Shown here: positions 7,303-17,078 of the stretch, one piece after another
Numbering within the stretch: the stretch's first letter is position 1
Layout: every line of letters starts with the position of its first letter
From: Pseudoalteromonas rubra
Lineage (GTDB): Bacteria > Pseudomonadota > Gammaproteobacteria > Enterobacterales > Alteromonadaceae
Direction of reading: 5' to 3'
Assembly: GCF_005887095.1 (NCBI RefSeq)
Contig: NZ_PNCI01000008.1
Span: forward strand, 248,001 to 312,000
Length of the DNA stretch: 64,000 bases
Position numbers and translations under genes: made by a program
Notes under the pieces: model-generated
Told to the model about the DNA's origin: nothing
The model's input: the letters and a program-made list of their open reading frames with translations, nothing else
The model's database searches: none

Positions 7303-8193
7303 CTATGCCACATAACTGAGCGCGTTGAATAACTCGCGATCGGTGTCGATGATTTCGCGGCGACCGTGCATCACCCGGGTGTTATCGAGTACCACGACAT
7401 CATGATCCTGCCAGTCAATGTTTTTGGTATGGGCTTCGGTGACCTCATTAATGTGCTGCCAGACAGCTTCATCAATTTTCTGATCATCCCCAAAGGTGAT
7501 CTTAGGTGGTTCGTAGTTATAGGAAGGACCCAGCAAACTGTTGGCAAACCCTTTAACCTGACTGAACTTAGACTGGCGGATTGCAGGCACAACCAGCTCT
7601 GAGTACACCACACCATCTTCAAGTAAGGTAAAAGTCTGGCCCGGATTGTGTGCAGCCAGTTGTTGCAAGTGCTCAAAGGTCACTTGCTCGATACGCTCCA
7701 GGCCATCCACTTCATTGAGCGTGTACTTTTTCCATAGTGCTTCAGGTAAGTGACGCGCATACTTGATTTGTCGCGTGGTAAAGTCTTGGTTGCAGGCAGG
7801 ATCCAGGTCATCCAGCACGCTATAGCCATCGCAATAGGTTGTCTGAGAGCCTCGTTTCGCCGCTTTTTTACAGTAAAACCAGGCGAGATCCGGCAGGTTT
7901 GGCGCGTTACCATTTTCTAAGTGCAGTCCGACCGGATCGGTACCGGCATCGACCAGCTGTGCATTATCAGAAAAATGCTTACGTGCAGGGTCCAGTGTCA
8001 CTTTATCGCTGGCGCGGGAAACCAGGGCTGAGAAGGCGTCCAGATTGGTGTCAAAACCACGGAATAAAACCGCTCCATGTGCTTTCACCAATTCCAGTAC
8101 ATCTTCTCGTGTCAGCGCATCCAAGCCCAGTGCAGCATTCGCCTCGACTATTTGGATCTCCCCTTTTTCCCGATTTTTCAGTGTATATTTCAT
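7303..8193 (-). CDS. TauD/TfdA-type Fe(II)/2-oxoglutarate dioxygenase
   Basis: A 296-residue non-heme iron oxygenase, first gene of the operon. The iron triad is H91-x-E93 in GLHLENG with the distal His about residue 276 in NTRVMHGRREI; the following Arg would bind 2-oxoglutarate. The HxE form instead of HxD is also known in clavaminate synthase. An N-terminal GAVLFRGFD segment is typical of the family. Start at ATG 8193 was chosen over longer in-frame starts because GGAG lies 6 nt upstream. It probably hydroxylates, desaturates or oxidatively cleaves a small substrate or an acyl intermediate made by the ligase; the substrate is not deducible. The 5' region carries repeated elements described separately. 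Confidence 0.88.
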   Translation of the reverse strand: MKYTLKNREKGEIQIVEANAALGLDALTREDVLELVKAHGAVLFRGFDTNLDAFSALVSRASDKVTLDPARKHFSDNAQLVDAGTDPVGLHLENGNAPNLPDLAWFYCKKAAKRGSQTTYCDGYSVLDDLDPACNQDFTTRQIKYARHLPEALWKKYTLNEVDGLERIEQVTFEHLQQLAAHNPGQTFTLLEDGVVYSELVVPAIRQSKFSQVKGFANSLLGPSYNYEPPKITFGDDQKIDEAVWQHINEVTEAHTKNIDWQDHDVVVLDNTRVMHGRREIIDTDRELFNALSYVA

Positions 8194-8235
8194 TACCATC
8201 TCCTTTTTGAATTCGATCGGAGATAGCCTAAGGGA

Positions 8236-8328
8236 TTGCCCGACAGGCAATAACTGTCCAACTAAACAGGTAGGTCTCAAAGCGGTGGGAGTTCTAGGCT
8301 AAAAGCCTTAATTAACAAACAGGTAGGT
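8236..8328 (-). promoter_or_regulatory. Repeat-rich upstream region of the dioxygenase operon
   Basis: Between the L33 terminator and the dioxygenase start lie two exact copies of AAACAGGTAGGT (8264-8275 and 8317-8328, 53 bp apart, about five helical turns), plus dyads TTGCC-CGACA-GGCAA (8236-8250) and AGGCT-AAA-AGCCT (8296-8308). The same-face spacing suggests binding sites for a regulator of the operon. I could not fix the -35/-10 boxes with confidence. Confidence 0.45.
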
Positions 8329-8363
8329 ATGATAAGAAAGTAGCATGGCAGAAAACAGGCAAT

Positions 8364-8390
8364 AAAAAACCCGGCCGGAGCCGGGTTTTT
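8364..8390. terminator. Intrinsic terminator of rpmB-rpmG
   Basis: AAAAAACCCGGC - CGGA - GCCGGGTTTTT, immediately downstream of rpmG on the minus strand; A- and T-runs on both sides make it bidirectional. It separates the ribosomal genes from the dioxygenase operon. Confidence 0.9.
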
Positions 8391-8406
8391 CGAATCTGAA
8401 AGCGAA

Positions 8407-8562
8407 TTACTTGATTTTCGCTTCTTTGAAGATCACGTGCTTACGTACTTTAGGATCGTACTTTTTGATCTCCATTTTTTCAGGCATGTTACGCTTGTTC
8501 TTGTCGGTAGTGTAGAAATAACCAGTACCAGCAGTAGAAACTAGACGGATCTTATCACGCAT
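8407..8562 (-). CDS. rpmG: 50S ribosomal protein L33
   Basis: A 51-residue basic protein starting [20 protein letters not shown] and ending [11 protein letters not shown], the full-length zinc-independent L33 form (it lacks the CxxC pairs of the zinc-binding version). Good ribosome site (AAGGAGC) before the ATG at 8562. It lies 12 bp after rpmB in the standard gammaproteobacterial rpmB-rpmG operon and is followed by a strong terminator. Part of the large ribosomal subunit near the E site. Confidence 0.97.
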   Translation of the reverse strand: MRDKIRLVSTAGTGYFYTTDKNKRNMPEKMEIKKYDPKVRKHVIFKEAKIK

Positions 8563-8574
8563 GATTTAAGCTCC

Positions 8575-8811
8575 TTATACTTTTTCGCCGCGAGCACGGA
8601 TATCAGTTAATACCGCGTCGATGCCTTTTTTATCGATGATACGCATACCTTTAGTAGTAGTGCGTAGAGTAACAAAGCGCTTTTCGCTTTCAACCCAGAA
8701 ACGGTGTGTTTGCAGGTTAGGTAGGAAACGACGCTTAGTTGCGTTGCGCGCGTGTGAACGGTTGTTACCAACAACCGGGCGCTTACCTGTAACTTGACAG
8801 ACTTTAGACAT
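8575..8811 (-). CDS. rpmB: 50S ribosomal protein L28
   Basis: A 78-residue L28, standard length, with [20 protein letters not shown] at the N-terminus and [15 protein letters not shown] in the middle, both highly conserved. Large-subunit protein. First gene of the rpmB-rpmG operon; the 278-bp gap upstream to radC contains its promoter region. Nothing unusual. Confidence 0.98.
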   Translation of the reverse strand: MSKVCQVTGKRPVVGNNRSHARNATKRRFLPNLQTHRFWVESEKRFVTLRTTTKGMRIIDKKGIDAVLTDIRARGEKV

Positions 8812-9089
8812 GTCTATATATCTCCAATAACTTCGCTCGAGCTTAATTTCCCCTTAGGCCTTCAAACTGTTTGCCCTGGGTAAAATCAAAGGGCGCTCTT
8901 TATACAGTATTTACAGGCAGAGTTCAAGGATCTGATGATATCCTAATCAGCTCATGGGTAAATTTGATAGCGGCCAATTATAATGATCCATGGCCGCTTA
9001 GGAAAGTAAAAACTGCATTTAAATTAAACTATTTTTAATTTATGCTAGGAAAGCGGGGTAAAACCAATCAAATAGCGCATAATCGGGCG

Positions 9090-9764
9090 CTATATCAGCC
9101 CTCTTTGTGCAAATGAGAGGCAACAACTGCCTGCCACTATCATGTGATCCAGTACCTGAATATCCACCAGAGCCAGCGCGCGCTGCAGCTTATTGGTGAT
9201 CAACCTGTCAGCTTCACTGGGTTCAGCAACACCTGATGGGTGATTATGGGCAAAGATCAGAGCCGCCGCATTATATTTGAGCGCAGCTTTGACCACTTCT
9301 CTGGGGTAGACACTGGCGGCATTGATGGTCCCTGAAAATAAAATTTCATCGCGGATCAGGCGATTCTGATTATCTAAAAACAGCGCCATAAAGACTTCAT
9401 GATGCAGCCCTTTGAGCTGAATTTTTAGGTAGTCACTGACGGCCTGAGGCGAACCAAACTGCGCATCACGAACCACTTCTTCCAACAAATAACGTCTACT
9501 CAGCTCAAGCACGGCTTGTAACTGAACATATTTGGCTTCGCCGACCCCTTTATATTCGCAGAACTCGCCCAGGGTGACATTCATCAGATTGTGTAACGAG
9601 CCACTTTGTTCGATTAAAGACTGAGCCAGCTCTATCGCATTCATGCCAGCCACACCCGTGCGTAGAAAAATAGCCAGCAATTCGGCATCACTCAGTGATC
9701 CCGCGCCACACTTTAATAAACGCTCTCTTGGTCGCTGTGCTTTCGGTATTGCCATCAGTTGCAT
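9090..9764 (-). CDS. radC: RadC family JAMM/MPN+ domain protein
   Basis: A 224-residue RadC, slightly short of the E. coli length. An N-terminal helix-hairpin-helix region (residues 1-80, LLKCGAGSLSDAELLAIFLRTG) precedes the MPN+ domain, with the metal-site motif HNHPSGVAEPSEAD near residue 173 and a conserved upstream Glu. Start at 9764 follows AAGGAGG at ideal spacing. Long annotated as a DNA repair protein, its true activity is unresolved; the JAMM site predicts a metal-dependent hydrolase. Divergent from coaBC, its usual neighbour. Confidence 0.95.
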   Translation of the reverse strand: MQLMAIPKAQRPRERLLKCGAGSLSDAELLAIFLRTGVAGMNAIELAQSLIEQSGSLHNLMNVTLGEFCEYKGVGEAKYVQLQAVLELSRRYLLEEVVRDAQFGSPQAVSDYLKIQLKGLHHEVFMALFLDNQNRLIRDEILFSGTINAASVYPREVVKAALKYNAAALIFAHNHPSGVAEPSEADRLITNKLQRALALVDIQVLDHMIVAGSCCLSFAQRGLI

Positions 9765-9924
9765 AATTCCTCCTTGTTAACCAAGTCAATTTGCTGAACA
9801 GGGGAGCAAATTGCTCATCATCACGTCACTGTGATGATCTGAGTGTAGACGGGCAGCAGAATAATTCAAAACCACAGGCGGGCTATGCTATCTTAGCGCT
9901 AGTTTCAATTTGCAGGGGCCGAGC

Positions 9925-11124
9925 ATGAGCCAAACACACAAGCGTATTCTTCTGGGGATCAGCGGCGGAATCGCCGCCTATAAATGTGCCGAACTGGTAC
10001 GACGGTTAAAAGATCAGGCCTGTGAAGTCAGAGTCGTGATGACGGAGTCAGCCAAACAATTTATTACCCCGCTGACTATGCAGGCCGTATCCGGCGAGCC
10101 CGTTGCAGACTCATTGCTCGACCCGGCAGCCGAAGCAGCTATGGGGCATATTGAATTGGCCAAATGGGCCGATCTGGTCATGGTTGCCCCGGCCAGCAGC
10201 AATATCATCGCCAAGATGGCCAGCGGTATCGCCGATGACCTGCTGACGACCTTGTTACTGGCAACCCCCGCTAAAGTCGCAATTGCACCGGCCATGAATC
10301 AGCAAATGTACGCGCACCTTGCCACCCAAAATAACCTCGTCACACTGGCAAGCAGAGGTGTAGCAATATGGGGACCCGGCCAGGGCGAGCAGGCCTGTGG
10401 TGATGTAGGAAAAGGCCGTATGCTGGAGCCTAATGAACTGGTGTCACTGGCACTCAAAGCCCTCACCCCCGAAGCGCCGCTACTGGCTGGTAAAACAGTC
10501 ACCATCACCGCGGGACCCACACGTGAAGCACTCGATCCGGTGCGCTATATCAGCAACCACAGCTCAGGTAAAATGGGGTATGCGTTGGCCGAAGCGGCAC
10601 TGGCATTAGGCGCCAAAGTCAACCTTATCTCAGGTCCGGTCTCGCTCACCCCCCCTCAGGGCTGTGACGTCCATTCGGTGAGCAGTGCATTGGATATGCA
10701 TCAAGCCGCCATGACGCTGGCACCCGGCTCAGATGTGTTTATTGGCTGCGCCGCGGTTGCGGACTATCGTGCTGCCGATATTGCCGATCAAAAAATCAAA
10801 AAGCAGGGTGACGAAATGATGCTGACGCTGGTGAAAAATCCCGACATCATTGCCGATGTTGCCGCGCTGACCGCGCAGCGCCCCTATACCGTGGGCTTTG
10901 CTGCTGAAACTCAGGATGTCGCACAATATGCACAAGGTAAATTAAAAAACAAAGGGTTAGATATGATCTGCGCCAATGATGTGAGCCAGGCAGGGATCGG
11001 TTTTAATGCCAATGATAATGCACTTACCCTCTTCTGGGACAAGGAACAGCAATCTTTACCGCTGGCAAGCAAGTCAGAGTTAGCGCTTACTGTCGTCAAA
11101 GCAATTGCGGGTAAACTTAATTAA
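9925..11124 (+). CDS. coaBC: Bifunctional phosphopantothenoylcysteine decarboxylase/phosphopantothenate-cysteine ligase
   Basis: Two-step enzyme of coenzyme A synthesis, 399 residues. The N-terminal FMN-binding CoaC half has [24 protein letters not shown], the substrate motif APAMNQQMY and the active-site Cys in [12 protein letters not shown]. The C-terminal CoaB half begins near 190 with [20 protein letters not shown] and [13 protein letters not shown], and contains [14 protein letters not shown] 9925 is the family start; a TTG five codons upstream is unlikely. Divergent from radC (160 bp gap). In many relatives dut follows directly; here slmA comes next after 156 bp. Confidence 0.97.
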   Translation: MSQTHKRILLGISGGIAAYKCAELVRRLKDQACEVRVVMTESAKQFITPLTMQAVSGEPVADSLLDPAAEAAMGHIELAKWADLVMVAPASSNIIAKMASGIADDLLTTLLLATPAKVAIAPAMNQQMYAHLATQNNLVTLASRGVAIWGPGQGEQACGDVGKGRMLEPNELVSLALKALTPEAPLLAGKTVTITAGPTREALDPVRYISNHSSGKMGYALAEAALALGAKVNLISGPVSLTPPQGCDVHSVSSALDMHQAAMTLAPGSDVFIGCAAVADYRAADIADQKIKKQGDEMMLTLVKNPDIIADVAALTAQRPYTVGFAAETQDVAQYAQGKLKNKGLDMICANDVSQAGIGFNANDNALTLFWDKEQQSLPLASKSELALTVVKAIAGKLN

Positions 11125-11280
11125 GTTCATGTTAAAAGACTGGAAAGAAGCTGAATAAAGCATTAACATGGCCAGATAATTGAGTACAGGGCCCATTGTG
11201 CAATCGTTCAGGTGTGCGTAACGACTGCCAGCTCACGGGCCCGCTCCTACTAAAATAACGATAATCATAAAGGAAATCTC

Positions 11281-11871
11281 ATGCCAGCGACTAAACGCAG
11301 TAATCGCAAAGAGCAAATACTTCAATCCCTTGCGCAAATGCTTGAAACCAGTCCCGGGCAGCGTATTACCACCGCCAAGCTGGCGACGGAAGTCGGTGTT
11401 TCTGAGGCCGCGTTGTATCGCCATTTCCCCAGCAAGGCCCGTATGTTTGAAGGGCTGATCGAATTTATCGAAGATACCTTGCTGTCTCGCATTAATTTGA
11501 TCCTGGAGAATGAGAAAGAAACGCAAAGCCGTGTGTATAACATCCTGATGCTGTTACTCACCTTTTCCGAGAAAAACCCGGGGATCACCCGTATTCTTAC
11601 TGGCGATGCGCTGCAGGGTGAACAGGAACGATTACGAGAGCGTGTACAGGGTTTGTTTGAAAAGCTTGAGACGCAATTTAAACAAGTACTGCGGGAGCGC
11701 AAATTACGCGAAGGCAAAACCTTTGCCAGCGATGAAGCCGCTCTGGCGAACTTTTTCCTGGCCTATGTGGAAGGTAAAATGAACCAGTTTGTTCGCAGTG
11801 ACTTCAAAGCCAAACCCGCAGCGAACTTCAGTAGTCACTGGCAAGAGCTACAGCGTATCTGGATGCCATAA
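11281..11871 (+). CDS. slmA: Nucleoid occlusion factor SlmA (TetR family)
   Basis: DNA-binding inhibitor of FtsZ ring assembly over the nucleoid. 196 residues with the TetR-type N-terminal helix-turn-helix (residues 10-60): [20 protein letters not shown] followed by [17 protein letters not shown], as in E. coli SlmA, and an all-helical FtsZ/dimerisation domain. AAAGGA lies before the ATG. It follows coaBC as in other gammaproteobacteria but without dut in between. A hairpin overlaps its stop codon. Confidence 0.96.
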   Translation: MPATKRSNRKEQILQSLAQMLETSPGQRITTAKLATEVGVSEAALYRHFPSKARMFEGLIEFIEDTLLSRINLILENEKETQSRVYNILMLLLTFSEKNPGITRILTGDALQGEQERLRERVQGLFEKLETQFKQVLRERKLREGKTFASDEAALANFFLAYVEGKMNQFVRSDFKAKPAANFSSHWQELQRIWMP

Positions 11872-11889
11872 AACGCGCCTGACGTTTTA
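11870..11889 (+). terminator. Putative slmA terminator
   Basis: AAAACG - CGCCTGA - CGTTTT hairpin overlapping the slmA stop codon; short stem with U-rich 3' arm. A second GGCGG/CCGCC dyad lies at 11904-11920. Confidence 0.5.
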
Positions 11890-12021
11890 ACTTGTGGTTT
11901 GTATGGCGGGCCTTGTCCGCCTGGCTTTATCCAGTTTTTCCTCACACCCAACGCAGCACAGTTTTGTCTCCCAGATAAAAGTGTTACAAAGTTACAACTC
12001 CTATCGAACAAGAATCATATT

Positions 12022-14781
12022 ATGACGTTTGCGAAATCTTTACTCACGGCCGCGCTGTTTTCAGCTTCTGCACTGGCCGCTAAACCCAATCTGGAGTTTA
12101 GTGATGTATTTGACTTTAAATATGCACAAGGCAGAGTCTTGTCAGAAGACGGGCGCTTTGTTGCACTCAGCGCTAAGCCCTACCGCGGTGATAGCACAGG
12201 TCAGGTCTATGACCTCAAAACCAACCGACTGATTGCCAGCGTTGAACGTGGTACCAAAGCTCAACTCAATCGCGCCGCAAACTGGGCTGCGTTCACTCAA
12301 GTCCCGAGCCTGTTGACGTCAGAAACGTCTGATAAAAAAGCCCGCAAAGAACTCAAACGTGCGCTGGTACTGGTCAATACCCTCACGGGTGAGCAACGCA
12401 CCTTTGATGCGGTCAAAGACTACCAGCTGAGCGATGATGGCCGCTGGCTGGCATACCGCCAGGATGTAAAAGCTGAGCCGTCAGAAAAATCAGAGCAAAG
12501 CGACGACGCTAAGATCCCTGCCGATAAGAAAGACAAAACCTATCCACTGGTTATTGTGGACTTAACCTCAGATCAGCAGCACCAATTTGAACAGGTTGGC
12601 CGTTATGCATTGAGCCCGGCAGAATACGGCGTACTCATGAGCCAACACAGTGAAGACGGCGCAAGCAATCAGATACAGTACTTTGACCTTGCTCGCGCTC
12701 AGGCCAGTGTGCTGATAGATGAACCGGGTGTAACCCTGTCACATATCGCCTGGCACCCCTACTCGTCACTGGTCGCCTTTACTCAGGGCAATTATGTCAA
12801 CGACGATACGCGCCGCCGAGCTTACCAGGTTAGATTGTGGGATGCCAAAGTAGACCGCTTTACAGAGGTCGTGCAACCACAAGGCTGGTACAGTGCCAAA
12901 TCAGCGGCACTAAGCTGGTCGGAACAAGGCGAGCGACTTTACTTTGAAAACCGCCCGCTATTGGCGCCAAAGCCGGTTGAGAAAAAATATCAGGATCAGG
13001 CGTCACTGACAGATCTGGATACCATCATGGCGCAGTCAGGACTTAAGGTCTGGCATAATAATGACGCCCAGATTAAACCCCGGGAGATCAAAACCTGGGA
13101 AGAGACAAATCGCGAGCGGAATTATCAGGCGGTGTACCACTTGAACAGTCAACGTGTTGCGCAGCTCAGTGATGAAACGGCCCGTGACGTCACACTCAAC
13201 CGCGAAGCAACCTTCTTACTTGCCAGTAATGATCAGCCCTACCTGGAACAGATCATGTATAAGGGTTTCTATGCAGACTATTATGCTGTTCAGGTTGCCA
13301 CTGGCGCACGCAGCTTTATTGTGAAAGAAGCGCCCAATCGCCCGACCCTATCACCCACTGGCAAACACGCCGCTTACTTTATGCAGGATCAGCTGTGGCT
13401 CAAAGACTTGCGTGCGCAAAAAGAAACGGCCGTGAGCAAAGCTGTGCGCGATGCCTTGTTTGCCGATGATCGCCATGATTACCCAGAGCCTAACCCAGGC
13501 TATGGATTTGCCGGCTGGCAACAAGACGGCAGCACACTATATGCCTACAGTAAATTCGATATCTGGGCTTTTGATGCTAAAACAGGTCAGGGCACACGCC
13601 TGACACAGGGCAAGGAGCACCAGACACAATACCGGGTTATCAAGCTGGATAAAGACTTTGTCGGCTTTACTGCTGATGAGCAGATATACCTCTCAGCTCA
13701 TAACCTGGCAAACAAGCAAACACACCTTGCAAAGCTCGATCTGGCAACAGGTAAGCTCACCACTCTAACCTCCGGCGAAGCCAAGTACAGCCTGATAGAA
13801 AAAGCGAAGCAGGCAGACACGCTGCTGTTTACCAGGCAGAGTTATCACGAATTTCCGGATCTGTGGCACACAGATAGCACCTTTGAGAAACGTAGCAAAG
13901 TGACCAACCTGAACCCTCAACTCAGCACCTTTGCCTGGGGACAGAAGCCCGAGCTAGTGCAATATCAGGGTTACAATGGTGAGCAATTACAGGGCGTGCT
14001 GATCAAACCTGCTAACTATCAGCCCGGCCAGAAAGTCCCTGTGGTATTCTATTTTTATCGATACATGAGCCAACGCATGTACGACTTTCCACATATGGTG
14101 CTGAACCACAGGCCAAACCTGCCGATGTTCACCTCCAATGGTTATGCCATATTCCTGCCTGATATTCGATTTGAAATCGGTTACCCGGGTCGCTCCTCTA
14201 CGCAAACATTAGTCAATGCTGCACAAAAGCTGATTGACCTGGGTGTGGCTGATCCTGACAAAATTGGTCTGCAGGGACACTCCTGGGCAGGCTATCAAAG
14301 TGCTTTTGCCGTCACCCAAACCGATATGTTTAAAGCCGTGGTATCCGGTGCACCGGTTTCAAATATGACCTCAGCCTATAGCGGTATTCGTCTGAAGTCG
14401 GGCCTGGCGCGCCAGTTCCAATATGAGACGGGACAAAGTCGGATTGGTAAAACACTCACCGAAGCGCCTGAGCTATATATAGAGAACTCTCCGGTCTTCT
14501 ATGCTGATAAGGTTAAAACCCCTATCTTACTGATGTTTGGTGACAAGGATGGCGCTGTACCCTGGCAGGAAGGGATCCAGTACTACCTTGCTCTGCGTCG
14601 TCATAATAAAGATGCCATATTCCTGCAGTACGAAGGTGAACCACATCATCTGAAGCAATTTCCGAATCAGGTCGACTACTCCATCCGGATGAAGGACTAC
14701 TTTGATCACTATCTGATGGGCAAACCCGCCGCAGACTGGATCAAGTCCGGGATCCCTTATCGCAAAGAGATGGATAACTAA
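12022..14781 (+). CDS. Secreted prolyl-oligopeptidase-type (S9) serine peptidase
   Basis: A 919-residue S9-family peptidase. The start at ATG 12022 gives a proper signal peptide (MTFAKSLLTAALFSASALAA), so it acts in the periplasm or outside; an in-frame upstream extension lacks a signal peptide. Residues 30-650 form a WD/Kelch-like beta-propeller; the C-terminal alpha/beta hydrolase carries nucleophile Ser754 in GLQGHSWAGY, Asp843 in FGDKDGAVPW and His875/876 in EGEPHHLKQF. Between 160 and 175 there is a charged, low-complexity insertion (EPSEKSEQSDDAKIPADKKD). It probably cleaves short peptides. Monocistronic, with its own terminator. Confidence 0.93.
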   Translation: MTFAKSLLTAALFSASALAAKPNLEFSDVFDFKYAQGRVLSEDGRFVALSAKPYRGDSTGQVYDLKTNRLIASVERGTKAQLNRAANWAAFTQVPSLLTSETSDKKARKELKRALVLVNTLTGEQRTFDAVKDYQLSDDGRWLAYRQDVKAEPSEKSEQSDDAKIPADKKDKTYPLVIVDLTSDQQHQFEQVGRYALSPAEYGVLMSQHSEDGASNQIQYFDLARAQASVLIDEPGVTLSHIAWHPYSSLVAFTQGNYVNDDTRRRAYQVRLWDAKVDRFTEVVQPQGWYSAKSAALSWSEQGERLYFENRPLLAPKPVEKKYQDQASLTDLDTIMAQSGLKVWHNNDAQIKPREIKTWEETNRERNYQAVYHLNSQRVAQLSDETARDVTLNREATFLLASNDQPYLEQIMYKGFYADYYAVQVATGARSFIVKEAPNRPTLSPTGKHAAYFMQDQLWLKDLRAQKETAVSKAVRDALFADDRHDYPEPNPGYGFAGWQQDGSTLYAYSKFDIWAFDAKTGQGTRLTQGKEHQTQYRVIKLDKDFVGFTADEQIYLSAHNLANKQTHLAKLDLATGKLTTLTSGEAKYSLIEKAKQADTLLFTRQSYHEFPDLWHTDSTFEKRSKVTNLNPQLSTFAWGQKPELVQYQGYNGEQLQGVLIKPANYQPGQKVPVVFYFYRYMSQRMYDFPHMVLNHRPNLPMFTSNGYAIFLPDIRFEIGYPGRSSTQTLVNAAQKLIDLGVADPDKIGLQGHSWAGYQSAFAVTQTDMFKAVVSGAPVSNMTSAYSGIRLKSGLARQFQYETGQSRIGKTLTEAPELYIENSPVFYADKVKTPILLMFGDKDGAVPWQEGIQYYLALRRHNKDAIFLQYEGEPHHLKQFPNQVDYSIRMKDYFDHYLMGKPAADWIKSGIPYRKEMDN

Positions 14782-14784
14782 ACT

Positions 14785-14811
14785 AAAAAAGCCGCTATTG
14801 AGCGGCTTTTT
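14785..14811. terminator. Bidirectional intrinsic terminator
   Basis: AAAAAAGCCGCT - ATTG - AGCGGCTTTTT, between the convergent S9 peptidase and YgiQ genes; usable in both directions. Confidence 0.92.
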
Positions 14812-14825
14812 CTTTACTCAGTTCA

Positions 14826-17015
14826 CTAGCGTTTGGTGCTGCGACCTGAAGGTTTATTCTTACCGACTCTGGGCTTGGTATTGGCCTGATTAAACTGGCC
14901 AATGCCACTGTGGCGGGTCAGTGCTTTAGTGCCGGGCTTGCGTCGGGTGTTGCTCTTACCTTCATTGCGTCCTGCTTCAGGTACTAAGCACTGCGGTCCA
15001 CGACCGATCAAGTTTGCCTTACCCATTTTTTTCAGCGCTTCACGGATCATCGGCCAGCCAGCCGGATCATGGTATCGTAAAATCGCCTTATGCAGACGGC
15101 GCTGCTTAGCCCATTTGGGCACAGCCACCACTTCTTTGTTGTTTTTGATATTACGCAACGAGTTCATCTCAGTATGATAAATGGTGGTTGCGTTGGCCAT
15201 GGGAGACGGATAGAAGTTTTGCACCTGATCCAGTTTAAAATCATGGGCTTTTAGCCACAACGCCATATTCACCATGTCTTCATCCGTCGTGCCCGGATGT
15301 GCAGAAATAAAGTAAGGGATCAGGTACTGCTTTTTGCCCGCCTCTTTGGAATACTTATCGAATAGCTCTTTGAACTTGTCGTAAGTGCCCATGCCCGGCT
15401 TCATCATTTTAGACAGTGGTCCCTGCTCTGTATGCTCTGGCGCAATTTTCAGGTAACCACCGACGTGATGGGTGACCAGCTCTTTGACATAACGCGGGTC
15501 CTCAATCGCCAGATCATAGCGTACACCTGAGGCAATCAGGATCTTTTTCACCCCGTCAACATCCCGGGCTTTACGGTACAAGTCTATGGTTGGCGTATGA
15601 TCTGTGTCCATATGCTTACAAATATCCGGGTATACACACGACAAGCGACGACACGTACTTTCTGCTTTTTTACTCTTACAGCGCAGCTTGTACATGTTGG
15701 CCGTTGGCCCTCCCAAATCGGAGATCACCCCAGTAAACCCAGGGACTTTATCGCGGATCTGCTCAATCTCATCAATGATAGACTGCTCAGAGCGACTCTG
15801 AATGATGCGCCCTTCGTGCTCTGTGATTGAGCAGAAACTACACCCACCAAAACAGCCTCGCATGATGTTCACTGATGTTTTTATCATGTCATAGGCCGGG
15901 ATTTTTTCATCGCCATAACTGGGATGCGGTACACGTTGGTAAGGCAACCCGAATACTTCGTCCATTTCCTCGGTTTCCAGCGGAAATGCTGGTGGATTCA
16001 CCCACACACTGCGATCACCATGGCGCTGAAACAGTGCCCGGGCACAACCTGGATTGGTTTCCTGATGCAGGATCCGCGATGCATGGGCGTACAGCGGCTT
16101 GTTTACGCTAACCTGCTCATAGGCTGGCAGCTTAACATAGACTTTTTCCCAAGGTTTGAGTCTGGGTGGCTGCACTACAATGGGCTGCGCCTGAGTTTCA
16201 GTCTGCTGTTTTTCAGCCTGAACAAACTCCGACTTACTGCAGCCTACATCATCGGCCCCATACGGGTTAGGGATCGGGTCGATTTTACCTATTTTATCGA
16301 TCGCCGTTGAGTCGCTGCCGCGCCATTCTGGCAAGGGTTCCTTACGGATCACAGCAGTTCCGCGCACATCCTGTATGGTGTCGATTGATTCACCGTTTGC
16401 GATACGATGTGCGACTTCAACCAACGGACGTTCAGCATTACCATAGATCAGCAAGTCCGCTTTGGCATCAAAAATAATGCTGCGGCGCACTTTTTCCTGC
16501 CAGTAATCATAATGGGCAATCCGGCGCAGGCTCGCCTCAATACCACCGATGACCAAAGGTACGTCTTTGTAGGCTTCACGACAACGCTGGCTATATACCA
16601 CCACGGCACGATCGGGCCGTTTACCACCCACATTACCAGGTGTATAAGCATCATCATGACGAATACGCTTTTCTGCGGTGTAACGGTTGATCATGGAATC
16701 CATGTTGCCGGCTGTCACCCCGAAGAACAGATTGGGCTTACCCAGGCTCATAAAGGCGTCTTTGCTCGACCAATCCGGCTGAGCGATGATCCCAACCCGA
16801 AACCCCTGTGCTTCTAATACTCGCCCGATCACCGCCATGCCAAAGCTGGGGTGATCTACATAAGCATCACCCGTGACAATAATGATGTCGCAACTGTCCC
16901 AGCCCAGCGCATCCATCTCTGCACAACTGGTGGGTAAAAATGGGGCGGGACCATAACATTCGGCCCAGTACTTGGGATAAGAAAAAAGCGGGCGCTCTGC
17001 CTGTAACGCATTCAT
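14826..17015 (-). CDS. YgiQ family radical SAM protein
   Basis: A 729-residue protein of the YgiQ family. An N-terminal cobalamin-binding-like region (1-200, with [20 protein letters not shown]) is followed by the radical SAM core with the 4Fe-4S triad in [16 protein letters not shown] (around 380-395), and a basic, low-complexity C-terminus ([22 protein letters not shown]). A Cys-containing SECIS-unrelated segment with several cysteines ([25 protein letters not shown]) may bind a second metal centre. Its reaction has not been established to my knowledge. It stands alone and converges with the S9 peptidase gene. Confidence 0.92.
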   Translation of the reverse strand: MNALQAERPLFSYPKYWAECYGPAPFLPTSCAEMDALGWDSCDIIIVTGDAYVDHPSFGMAVIGRVLEAQGFRVGIIAQPDWSSKDAFMSLGKPNLFFGVTAGNMDSMINRYTAEKRIRHDDAYTPGNVGGKRPDRAVVVYSQRCREAYKDVPLVIGGIEASLRRIAHYDYWQEKVRRSIIFDAKADLLIYGNAERPLVEVAHRIANGESIDTIQDVRGTAVIRKEPLPEWRGSDSTAIDKIGKIDPIPNPYGADDVGCSKSEFVQAEKQQTETQAQPIVVQPPRLKPWEKVYVKLPAYEQVSVNKPLYAHASRILHQETNPGCARALFQRHGDRSVWVNPPAFPLETEEMDEVFGLPYQRVPHPSYGDEKIPAYDMIKTSVNIMRGCFGGCSFCSITEHEGRIIQSRSEQSIIDEIEQIRDKVPGFTGVISDLGGPTANMYKLRCKSKKAESTCRRLSCVYPDICKHMDTDHTPTIDLYRKARDVDGVKKILIASGVRYDLAIEDPRYVKELVTHHVGGYLKIAPEHTEQGPLSKMMKPGMGTYDKFKELFDKYSKEAGKKQYLIPYFISAHPGTTDEDMVNMALWLKAHDFKLDQVQNFYPSPMANATTIYHTEMNSLRNIKNNKEVVAVPKWAKQRRLHKAILRYHDPAGWPMIREALKKMGKANLIGRGPQCLVPEAGRNEGKSNTRRKPGTKALTRHSGIGQFNQANTKPRVGKNKPSGRSTKR

Positions 17016-17078
17016 GATGACGGCTCAATGCTGAAAAAAGAAGCGGATTATACTGAAAAGCACCACAGCTTCCCAGTA

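Noticed and set aside
728..8193. Reading the cluster as an isonitrile pathway (ScoE-like oxygenase plus ligase)
   Set aside because: No thioesterase, carrier protein or NRPS is present and the oxygenase family cannot be assigned to ScoE; the idea is not supported.
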